Of a DNA stretch of 36,541 nt, positions 8,490 through 15,386 are shown one piece after another (the first letter of the stretch is position 1; every line of letters begins with the position of its first letter). The position numbers and the translations under genes are program-made. Source of the DNA: Tepidisphaera sp. (lineage in GTDB: Bacteria > Planctomycetota > Phycisphaerae > Phycisphaerales > UBA1924); NCBI GenBank assembly GCA_016124375.1, contig WGNV01000013.1:1-36541 (forward strand), read 5' to 3'. A model generated the notes under the pieces. That model did not search any database, was not told the origin of the DNA, and saw only the letters and a program-made list of their open reading frames with translations.

Positions 8490-8693
8490 CTAGGCCCGAT
8501 CCCGGTTGCGGTCTCGGAACAGGCGCAGCGTCTGAGTGCTGTAGCCGTAGGCCCGTTGACGGTCAGCCACCTCGAGGTCGAAAGAATGACTGCCATCGAG
8601 AAAGGCCTGAATTTCGTCGAGGATTTGGCGTCCTTGGGTCCAGAGGTGCGCGGTCACCTTCCAGTGATCCCAAACTCCAAACTCCTTGCAGAT
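8490..8693 (-). pseudogene. Decayed coding fragment upstream of the transposase tail
   Basis: A stop-free stretch in the same frame as the IS91 tail encodes a protein-like sequence (DHWKVTAHLWTQGRQILDEI, then FDLEVADRQRAYGYSTQTLR) and ends at TAG. There is a TGA at its upstream edge and no good start; a GTG at 8655-8657 lacks a nearby ribosome site. I do not recognise the family. It may belong to another mobile-element gene fused to the IS91 tail by deletion. Confidence 0.35.
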
Positions 8694-8915
8694 TCATTTC
8701 TGGCGGGATTTCTGCCTCGCCTCCGCTCCCCTCCCACCCGCTCCAGGCTCATGCCTCGTTGGAGAAGGCTGCGGGTTGCGCTTTATCGTTTCCGGCACGC
8801 AGACTAAGAATAGGAAGTTGCGAGAAGCGGCTTAGCGTATCGGGCTGATCTTCGCAGGCATGAATGACAGCTTCCAAAACCGGCGAAGCATCGCCGCAAA
8901 AACGGAGATAGTAAC
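8694..8915. other. Leader of the membrane gene pair
   Basis: Non-coding stretch upstream of the TTG start at 8916. It ends with the ribosome site GGAGA at about 8904. I could not identify a clear promoter; there is no repeat copy here, unlike most other gene borders in this segment. Confidence 0.4.
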
Positions 8916-9443
8916 TTGATTTACAAAAGTATTGATGCTCTCGCTCCGATCGAGAAGCTGGTTAGTGAGGCGGGTGAGGCGCTCTCGGATAACAGCAGGA
9001 TCGAGTCCGACGATGGCCAGCTCAACGAAGCACTGGGTTTGGCTGGCGGAGTGGGTGCCGGCGGGGCTGTAGGTTTCGCGGCGCTGTATTTCGGCGGTAC
9101 TGTTGGCCTCTCTGCCGCTGGGATCTCGTCGGGCCTAGCTGCTGCAGGTGCCCTCATTGGCGGCGGAATGGCAGCAGGCATTGGCGTCATCGCGGCCCCA
9201 GCCGTCGTTCTCGGCGTCGGTGGATACACGCTCATCTCGCGCCGCAACATCAAAAAGCTCATCCATCGCAAGGAGATGCTCATGCAAGAGATCATGCGTA
9301 AGCAGAACGCCGTCGCTGAGCAGCTCCAAGCGGAGAGCGCGCGCAACAATGATCGCGCTAGCTACCTGACTCGGCTGAATACTCTGCTCCAGCAGGCCAT
9401 TGTCGACCTGAGGATTGATCTGGACGAGGCGAAGTCGGCGTGA
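8916..9443 (+). CDS. Glycine-zipper membrane protein with C-terminal coiled coil, unit gene 1
   Basis: 175 residues, TTG start with GGAGA seven bases upstream. Residues 1-38 are polar and helical. Residues 40-107 are a long hydrophobic stretch extremely rich in Gly and Ala (GGVGAGGAVGFAALYFGG and similar GxxxG spacing), enough for two or three close-packed membrane helices. Residues 108-175 are basic then heptad-like (KKLIHRKEMLMQEIMRKQ, LTRLNTLLQQAIVDLRIDL), predicting a coiled coil. Its stop overlaps the start of the next gene (GTGA), which indicates translational coupling. Glycine-zipper segments occur in pore-forming and oligomerising membrane proteins. No named family is recognised. Confidence 0.75.
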   Translation: MIYKSIDALAPIEKLVSEAGEALSDNSRIESDDGQLNEALGLAGGVGAGGAVGFAALYFGGTVGLSAAGISSGLAAAGALIGGGMAAGIGVIAAPAVVLGVGGYTLISRRNIKKLIHRKEMLMQEIMRKQNAVAEQLQAESARNNDRASYLTRLNTLLQQAIVDLRIDLDEAKSA

Positions 9444-10813
9444 GTGTAGACGCTGGCTACTTAGAAGAGGGCCTGACTGTCGCGGACCTCAACCGCCGGC
9501 TCAGTCAAGCGATAGATGCCCAACAGCGCGCCGAGCAAGAAGCGCTCGATGCCAGCATCCGCTCATCGGAGCAGCTTCTTGCCGAGTTGAATGTGGACGT
9601 ATCTTCTCTTGAGGCCGAGCCGGCCACAAATGTTTCGTCCCGGATTTTTCGAGCGATTCCTGCCGGTAAGACCTGGGCGCAATTGCTGGGAGAGTCGGGA
9701 CAACGCACGGAGAGCATCAGGTTTGAGGACCTCCTCACGCCCGATGAAATTAAGCAAGTCAACGCGGCGCACGATGCAATCGGAGCTGAGCTGAAGTGGT
9801 CCGGCGTTCTCAACAAGCGGAACGTTACCACCGCCGTGTTTGCAGGAGGCATCGCAGGAGCAATCGACATTTTTCTGGTCGGTGTCCCGAAGTCGCAAGG
9901 CTTTCTGGGCAGCGGACCGAATGAAGGTGGGTGGCTGTCGAATTTCGTCAAAGGCAAGTTCGGTGAGGCGTTCCCCGAGGACAAAATCTCAGCCTTGGAG
10001 AAGGCCTACAAAACCGCCTACGACCCGTCGGTCAACAGCAAGCTCTCCATCCCGATCGAGGGCTTGGGGCCACGCACACACCGATACCAGTCGTTTGGAC
10101 ACGATCCGCTTCTTGGCTTTGTGTTCGGCATCAAAGACATCCTCACCGGGAACCTCACGGCGGTCAGCAAGTATGGCAATGTCATCACCCAAAAGGTGGA
10201 CGCGCCCTTCATGCCGGACGAGAACTTCGTTGTCCGTGTGCTGGAAGCCTTGAAGCTTCACTGGGGCCATCTCCGATCGGACGTGGCGACCCCCGCTGGG
10301 TTGCCGGCTCCTCTCATGCCGCTGCTTTCGTTTCTTCAATTCGGGAAAATTGGAGACAAGAATTACACGATCAGCGAAGTGGCTCGTATTATGTATCGTA
10401 GCGGCTATGATTTTCGTCACTTCGTTGCTTCCTCATTCCCGGCGGTAATCGCGGAACTGATCGTGCGCTTTGGGCACGTGTTTCAGTGTCTCCACGAGGG
10501 CAATAGCCCCCAAGACTCGATCCCGCTTGCTTCGAACCCTGCCGTCCGCAGAGGGCTCATCATCGCCCATGGTGTGGCGACGGCAATGAACGCGGGCAAA
10601 GTCTACTTTACCGGGAATCTGATGGGGATCAGTTGGGTCGAGATTCTGGCCCTCACTCGATACCTTGCGCCCGAACTGCGCTACCTGATGTTCGGCCAGG
10701 ATGCCGAGAAGGCCCGGATGGTCGAGGAGGTAATTTGGAACGGTTATGTGGACATTGATGCGCAGACGACGAACCTGAAAGCGTCTGTCGAGGGCTCTCC
10801 GCTTATCATTTGA
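9440..10813 (+). CDS. Large protein of unknown family, unit gene 2
   Basis: 457 residues, GTG start overlapping the previous stop by four bases. The first 60 residues are a charged helix (ADLNRRLSQAIDAQQRAEQE), a possible partner for the coiled coil of gene 1. Residues 130-150 are hydrophobic (TTAVFAGGIAGAIDIFLVGV). A striking conserved-looking motif, HRYQSFGHDPLLGFVFGIKD, spans 214-233. The C-terminal half (about 290-420) is helical and moderately hydrophobic. No catalytic triad, nucleotide-binding loop or metal site stands out. The coupling implies that the two products act in fixed proportion, perhaps as one membrane complex. A role in defence, competition or plasmid/ICE biology is possible but unproven. 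Confidence 0.8.
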   Translation: MSVDAGYLEEGLTVADLNRRLSQAIDAQQRAEQEALDASIRSSEQLLAELNVDVSSLEAEPATNVSSRIFRAIPAGKTWAQLLGESGQRTESIRFEDLLTPDEIKQVNAAHDAIGAELKWSGVLNKRNVTTAVFAGGIAGAIDIFLVGVPKSQGFLGSGPNEGGWLSNFVKGKFGEAFPEDKISALEKAYKTAYDPSVNSKLSIPIEGLGPRTHRYQSFGHDPLLGFVFGIKDILTGNLTAVSKYGNVITQKVDAPFMPDENFVVRVLEALKLHWGHLRSDVATPAGLPAPLMPLLSFLQFGKIGDKNYTISEVARIMYRSGYDFRHFVASSFPAVIAELIVRFGHVFQCLHEGNSPQDSIPLASNPAVRRGLIIAHGVATAMNAGKVYFTGNLMGISWVEILALTRYLAPELRYLMFGQDAEKARMVEEVIWNGYVDIDAQTTNLKASVEGSPLII

Positions 10814-10971
10814 GGAGATTCTTCCCTGAAGCAGGCAGCAACGTTTTGCGGGCGGCCCGTTTCGGTTGGAAGCGATACATGTGTCGGCGCTCGATGAAGG
10901 TGGGTGTCAATGGATTAGTCCCGCCCACGAACAGGGGGAGCTCTCCAAAGCGGGTATTCTTCGCAGCAAAT

Positions 10972-11036
10972 CTGGCCCACCTGACGGAAAATTCTATCTC
11001 ATTTTTTTGATAGAACAACCCACATGGGTGCCCAAG
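10972..11036 (+). repeat. Structured dispersed repeat, copy 4
   Basis: The left arm is reduced to TGGCCCACCTGACGG; the right arm is ACATGGGTGCCCAAGG. The inner stem is different from other copies, CTATC...GATAG (10995-11013), yet still pairs. It separates the membrane gene pair from the secreted-protein gene. The string GGGTATTC at 10952, complement of the family's left-end GAATACCC, lies just upstream. Confidence 0.65.
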
Positions 11037-11097
11037 GCTCTTCTTGGGATATTGGATCAGTCAGGTTTCCGTTAGAGTTTGCTCGGAGGGACGGGGC

Positions 11098-11715
11098 ATG
11101 TATTTCAACTTCGACAATCGGCTACAGGGTTGCTTCCTAGCAGTCTTGCTATTGACCCAAGGCGCCACGAGCAACGCGTCGCAGTCGGACAAGCACTTTC
11201 AGGAATGGCTTTCCGAAGTGCGCGAAGTCTGTCAGGACGAGGTCTCCTACGCAGCAATTTCTTCAATTCGGGAGGAAGCACGGGCGACCTTTACACATGT
11301 CGCCGAGAAACAGTGTACAAATCTCGGGCTCTACTTGATGATCCAGTCCGCAGCGGAGTCGACTGAGAGTCTAGAGCCGGAAGTAGATTCAATTCGAGAG
11401 ACTCTTCGCGAACGATACGGTGAGACCGGCCCCCAGTCCGACGGACTCACTGAGACCCAAAGCTCTTGTCGACTCTTCCGAAGATACGTCGACTCCTTAG
11501 TACTAGGCCCAAAACTCGGCATCTCTGCGATCCGGTTTCAAACGGAAATTGGAAATTCGCTACTCGCCGCACACAGGGCTGGATACCTAGCCGCCGAACA
11601 AACGCTATATTCCGCCTATCTCGCAATGACAATGCTCGCAGCAACACACGAAAGCAGAATGCCGTTTATGTCCGCCGGCGCACAGGCTGAGTCGATCTGC
11701 AATAAACATATTTAG
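11098..11715 (+). CDS. Secreted hypothetical protein
   Basis: 205 residues from the ATG at 11098, preceded by CGGAGGGACGGGGC; the frame runs further upstream without a better start. The first 27 residues are a signal peptide (GCFLAVLLLTQGATSNAS), probably cut after SNA. The mature part is mostly helical and contains four Cys, at VCQDE, KQCTN, SSCRL and the C-terminal ICNKHI, suggesting two disulphides in the periplasm or outside the cell. No family motif is recognised. Repeat copies lie on both sides (10972-11036 and 11748-11843), so the gene looks like a unit bounded by repeats. Confidence 0.65.
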   Translation: MYFNFDNRLQGCFLAVLLLTQGATSNASQSDKHFQEWLSEVREVCQDEVSYAAISSIREEARATFTHVAEKQCTNLGLYLMIQSAAESTESLEPEVDSIRETLRERYGETGPQSDGLTETQSSCRLFRRYVDSLVLGPKLGISAIRFQTEIGNSLLAAHRAGYLAAEQTLYSAYLAMTMLAATHESRMPFMSAGAQAESICNKHI

Positions 11716-11747
11716 GCTAACGAAGACTATCGAATGACGATGTAGAT

Positions 11748-11843
11748 CTGGACACCCACCTGGCGGGAAACGCAATCACATTGTTCTACCTAAACAATCC
11801 ACATGGGTGCCCAAGGCCTTTCTTGTCCGCGTGGGTGTCCAGG
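11748..11843 (+). repeat. Structured dispersed repeat, copy 5 (best preserved)
   Basis: It shows both outer arms, CTGGACACCCACC (11748-11760) and ATGGGTGCCCAAGG (about 11803-11816), with a perfect inner hairpin ATTGTT-ctaccta-AACAAT. A further right-arm copy, GTGGGTGTCCAGG, follows at 11831-11843, an exact inverse of the first arm. It lies between two convergent genes. Confidence 0.8.
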
Positions 11844-11867
11844 ACTTGCGCATCTCAAGCAACCGCG

Positions 11868-13004
11868 TCAGAGCACCTTCTGGTAGAACAGTGTCAGTGG
11901 ACGAACCGCATTCGTGCGCTCGTGGACGTATTCAGTAGCTTTCTCAGCAGCCGCGGTGATTGGGACGGCGATCGCAGTGGTGCCTTCGTGCCCAAGCACT
12001 TGGCTCGCCGTGTAGACGGTCAAGCTGGCGGCTACGTAGAAGACGGCGGTCGATGCACGCGTCAAGAGTTTTCCGAATTGGGCGGCAGCCAAGGCGTCCC
12101 TTACGACAATGTCGAACTCGCCGACGAAGCTTGGGTCCTCCTGGAGTCGAGGTAGCCAATTCCTGTGGAGGTTGTGCCAAAGCCCCGAAGTCTGCGCGGC
12201 TTCGCGCAGCTCCTCCAATATGTTGACGCGTTGTCGATACGCGGTGAGCAACTGGCTCGTGATCGGGCGATAGACCCCCCGGCGTGGCTTCAGCTTGTGG
12301 TGGTAGTCGGACTGCGGAAGTCGACCCGCCAGAAGATCGGGGATCATCGGAACCTCGATTTCTTGCTCTACAGCTTTCTGTAGCGCCAAGTGCTCGGCGC
12401 TAACACCTGTGCCGGGTCTATCGCAGAGTGGCTCGGCGAGCCTCATCGGCGCTCGCGCGGTCCTCAGGGGCTCCACTAGGCGTCGCAGGGCACGTTCGAC
12501 ATCGCTCTCTTCCGGCGCCGACGCTGGCTTCCAGTGGCGTATCGAATTGTGGGAGATGTTCTTTACACAGCCTAGTTGATCTAGAAGCGGGCTGAGCATA
12601 CGGAGCTTCAGCGCCTCCAGCGCCACCTCGTTCCCGTTTCGGAGTTGCTCCAAGAGAATCGCCTCGGAAACGTCTTGGTGAAGCATCCGATGCGCGGTGA
12701 GCATTGCGCTCTTCGTGGATTCGTTGGCCGTCGTCTCCAGGTCAATAGGCTTAAGGAACGCACGTTTCCTAAGGTCTTCGAATATCTCGCCGCTCGCCCA
12801 GCCGAGGTCTTCCTTGGCGGCGAGTTCCCCCAGATAGGATTCCTCTGAGCAGTACACGTTCTCGAACAACCAGAACTGCGCGCTACCGTTCCAAAGAATC
12901 TCTGCTGGGAGTCCTGAGACAACTCGCTCGAAGGGGCTGCTGGAAAGAACCCGGTTGTACTCCCAGCCTGAGAGGAATACTGAGTTGATGCCGTTCGATC
13001 CCAT
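11868..13004 (-). CDS. Hypothetical protein with one C-terminal membrane segment
   Basis: 378 residues from the ATG of MGSNGINSVFLSGWEY, with a GGGG ribosome-like site; a TTG eight codons upstream is the alternative. The protein is largely soluble and helical. A Trp-rich N-terminal part (WEYNRVL, AEILWNGSAQFWLFENVY) precedes charged helices. A hydrophobic segment lies at about 317-337 (STAVFYVAASLTVYTASQVL), followed by a short tail. I recognise no domain. It is transcribed in the same direction as the PIN-like gene, with two repeat copies between them, so co-function is conceivable but not shown. Base use is more AT-rich than the core genes. Confidence 0.65.
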   Translation of the reverse strand: MGSNGINSVFLSGWEYNRVLSSSPFERVVSGLPAEILWNGSAQFWLFENVYCSEESYLGELAAKEDLGWASGEIFEDLRKRAFLKPIDLETTANESTKSAMLTAHRMLHQDVSEAILLEQLRNGNEVALEALKLRMLSPLLDQLGCVKNISHNSIRHWKPASAPEESDVERALRRLVEPLRTARAPMRLAEPLCDRPGTGVSAEHLALQKAVEQEIEVPMIPDLLAGRLPQSDYHHKLKPRRGVYRPITSQLLTAYRQRVNILEELREAAQTSGLWHNLHRNWLPRLQEDPSFVGEFDIVVRDALAAAQFGKLLTRASTAVFYVAASLTVYTASQVLGHEGTTAIAVPITAAAEKATEYVHERTNAVRPLTLFYQKVL

Positions 13005-13150
13005 AGCGAGCCCCGTGTGGTTTCCCAAGTGTCGAACTCATTGAATCAGCCGCCGTCGAACTGAATAGCCACCATCCAATAATCCTCGAACAGACTGGAA
13101 GTGCAATGGGACTTGCCTTAGCAGCGGCAGTCGAAAAGCTAGTTCTGCCC

Positions 13151-13206
13151 CGACGAGAGATTCTACCTTGCTGTTCTACTTGAACAATCCTCATGGCTGG
13201 CCAAGG
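13151..13206 (+). repeat. Structured dispersed repeat, copy 6
   Basis: Reads CGACGAGAGATTCTACCTTG, then CTGTTCTACTTGAACAATCC, then CATGGCTGGCCAAGG. The core matches copy 7 closely, while the left arm is lost and the right arm has diverged (GGCTGGCC in place of GGGTGTCC). Confidence 0.65.
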
Positions 13207-13334
13207 CATCGTCGCGCCCTACGATCGGCGCCCCAATGGCGTTGCGGAACGCGGCGAGGCTCCTGGCGTCCAGCGCAACGACGTCGTCCTTGGGCGCCCA
13301 CCAACACCAGCCGTGGCGGTAGCCGGAGGCAATT

Positions 13335-13403
13335 CTGAATACCCACCCAACGAGAAACTCTATCTCATTGTTTTACGTGAACAATCCGCATGGGTGTCCA
13401 AGG
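13335..13403 (+). repeat. Structured dispersed repeat, copy 7
   Basis: The left arm TGAATACCCACCC is identical to that at 695-707. The interior has CTCTATCTCATTG and the inner hairpin ATTGTT-ttacgtg-AACAAT; the right arm is CATGGGTGTCCAAGG. It lies 3' of the PIN-like gene, beside its stop codon. Confidence 0.75.
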
Positions 13404-13441
13404 TATTCCTCAAGGTATTCCTTAGGCGCGTATACCCAGCG

Positions 13442-15364
13442 CTAAGGTCCAAGGATCCAGGTCGTCAGCCGCTGCTCAAAATTCCGTCGACTTCGCTTGA
13501 GGTGCCTGATTACTCCAACGCCGAGCGCATCCAACGCAGTCAACAGAGCGGGGAAAAGTGCTAGCGTCATCGCCTGCCACGTCCATGGAATGCCGCTGGA
13601 TCCAAATATCAGAGCAACCATGCCGCTCGCCAACACGCCAGCGGCATGGACGCCACGGATTAAAAATTCAATGAGTCCACCGATGTTGCTGGCGAATCCG
13701 GCGGCTCTCGCTTCTTGCCTTGCCCGTCCTAAGCGCAGTTCGTCGGCTTCTGCCTCTGCGCGCTCGCGAGCTATTCGCTCGCTATCCACGATACTCGCAG
13801 ACTCGTCCCGCAGACGTGCTTTGACACGCTCAACGACAGCATCGATTCTCGAATCCGTAAGTAGATCTTCACTTCCGAGCGTAAGCTCCATCAACTCCCG
13901 CTCTGCGAGAGGGGTCGCTCTCAATACCGCAAGAATATCTGGGTCATATTTTCCAGACCTTTCTATTTCATCTACTGATTTTAGAAAGTGCCGCCAGAAT
14001 TTTTCACTAGGCTCCATTAGGGCAACGGACGCTGCCAGCAGCTCTCGTTCCGGCATAGTCGACTTGCTCGCCGGCCGCTTAAGCCAAGCGACATTCGCCA
14101 GCGCGTAATCTGTAACCACTGATGTAAGCGCTTCCTGACCCTCATGCAGCCTGCCGAATTTTTGCGCACTTCTCGCGAGAGCAGCATTGTTAGTAACTAA
14201 GACCGCTAGCGAATCCTCCAATCTTGCATATTTCTTTGCTTTCCTGATTACATATATTGACCGGATCGAATTTACGTCGTGATCTTTCGCTCGCTCATGC
14301 TTGTAGTGAAGACCGCATTCGTCAAACGCCGCCTCCAATTTCGACTCGTCAATCTGGTAGCTCTGTACGTACTCCGGCGTCGGTTGAATCGAAAACCCAA
14401 GCTCGTTGAGCCTTTGCTCAGCGCCGGCTACTCGCATTGCGACGTCACCAGCCTTGAGATGCGCTCGACGCAGATCACGCACGAGTGCACCTTCAGCCCG
14501 CGGATTCTCTAGATTAGAGAGCACTCCCTGCAGCACTGAATTTAATTCCTCGAATGTGTGCGCAAACACTGCAACCTTCCCTCGCAATCCTTGGATCAGG
14601 GCGAGCAACTCATTGGAGGCGCGCGATTCAATTGGGTCTGGTTGCACGACAAGAGGAACCAGGCAAGGCGTATCAAAGTAGAATGTGACCTTTGAAAAGT
14701 CCTTCTCAATCGACTCAAGGTCAGGGCAAAGCAGAGCATTCGCGTACATGTGCGCCTGTACTAGCGACATTACTGACGTATATTGGTCGCCCCCGTCTTC
14801 AGAAACCGACCGAACGTACGCGGCAATTGCGAATTGGCCGTCTGAGAGACCATCTGGAAGATCTGGAAGAGTTGATCGGAAGATGTAGTTCTTAAGAAAG
14901 TCTACACCGAATCGAGAAACAAACTTGGTGAACTGTAGCGCGATGTCGTCTCTTGATATTGAAAGACCGAATCTCTCTTGACAAAATTCCATCAAGTTCG
15001 CGTACAGAGTTTCGTTCGCGCCCTGCGCGCTTCGAAACATCTCCTGAAGATCGTCCGCATCGACCGATTCCGCGCAGTAATATGACCCAGCTTGCTTGGT
15101 TAGCACCTTCCGCTTTGCGAGCCTACGGAGCACGAGCTCGATCGTCTTGTCTGGAACTCGGAGGGAGTAATTCTTGAAGAACTCATCGGCAACGGATCTG
15201 CTGGACAATGGTTCTCCGTCAAAGGATGCGACTACTGGCAGCACCAATTTGCAGAAATTGTCGAGATAGTCACGGCCGAAATCTAGGCTAGACTTGAGCA
15301 CAGCGAGACTTTGAAGAGCGCGGCTCGCATCAAATTCGTGAGTTTCTTCTCTTTGGTTCGCCAT
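13442..15364 (-). CDS. PIN-like nuclease-family protein with winged helix and C-terminal membrane anchor
   Basis: 640 residues from MANQREETHEF; an ATG six codons upstream, five bases after the putA stop, is equally possible. Residue numbers here count from that upstream ATG. Residues 45-105 look like a winged helix (SSRSVADEFFKN, VLRRLAKRKVLTKQAGSYYC). Residues 230-410 resemble a PIN-like fold: strand TFYFDTP with Asp237, HTFEEL with Glu278/279, KDHDV with Asp367/369, and the strand LAVLVTNNAAL where an Asp is usual in the family. A long charged coiled coil (510-560) precedes two hydrophobic helices (about 570-595 and 603-625). PIN domains are metal-dependent RNases; anchoring one to the membrane with a DNA/RNA-binding-like wing is unusual. 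Activity is unproven, particularly with Asn398/399 at the fourth site. The sequence is clearly more AT-rich than putA. Confidence 0.7.
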   Translation of the reverse strand: MANQREETHEFDASRALQSLAVLKSSLDFGRDYLDNFCKLVLPVVASFDGEPLSSRSVADEFFKNYSLRVPDKTIELVLRRLAKRKVLTKQAGSYYCAESVDADDLQEMFRSAQGANETLYANLMEFCQERFGLSISRDDIALQFTKFVSRFGVDFLKNYIFRSTLPDLPDGLSDGQFAIAAYVRSVSEDGGDQYTSVMSLVQAHMYANALLCPDLESIEKDFSKVTFYFDTPCLVPLVVQPDPIESRASNELLALIQGLRGKVAVFAHTFEELNSVLQGVLSNLENPRAEGALVRDLRRAHLKAGDVAMRVAGAEQRLNELGFSIQPTPEYVQSYQIDESKLEAAFDECGLHYKHERAKDHDVNSIRSIYVIRKAKKYARLEDSLAVLVTNNAALARSAQKFGRLHEGQEALTSVVTDYALANVAWLKRPASKSTMPERELLAASVALMEPSEKFWRHFLKSVDEIERSGKYDPDILAVLRATPLAERELMELTLGSEDLLTDSRIDAVVERVKARLRDESASIVDSERIARERAEAEADELRLGRARQEARAAGFASNIGGLIEFLIRGVHAAGVLASGMVALIFGSSGIPWTWQAMTLALFPALLTALDALGVGVIRHLKRSRRNFEQRLTTWILGP

Positions 15365-15386
15365 CCATGCACACCAAGACATGCGT

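Larger units (their letters stand above)
13005..13441. other. Intergenic region with two repeat copies
   Basis: About 440 bases with no supportable gene. It holds repeat copies at 13151-13206 and 13335-13403 in the same orientation. Between them is a short stretch (about 13207-13330) without recognisable features. Confidence 0.55.

Noticed and set aside
5832..13403. Interpretation of the gene-repeat-gene layout as an integron cassette array
   Set aside because: The repeats lack the attC core sites (GTTRRRY and RYYYAAC), genes lie on both strands, and no integrase gene is present.
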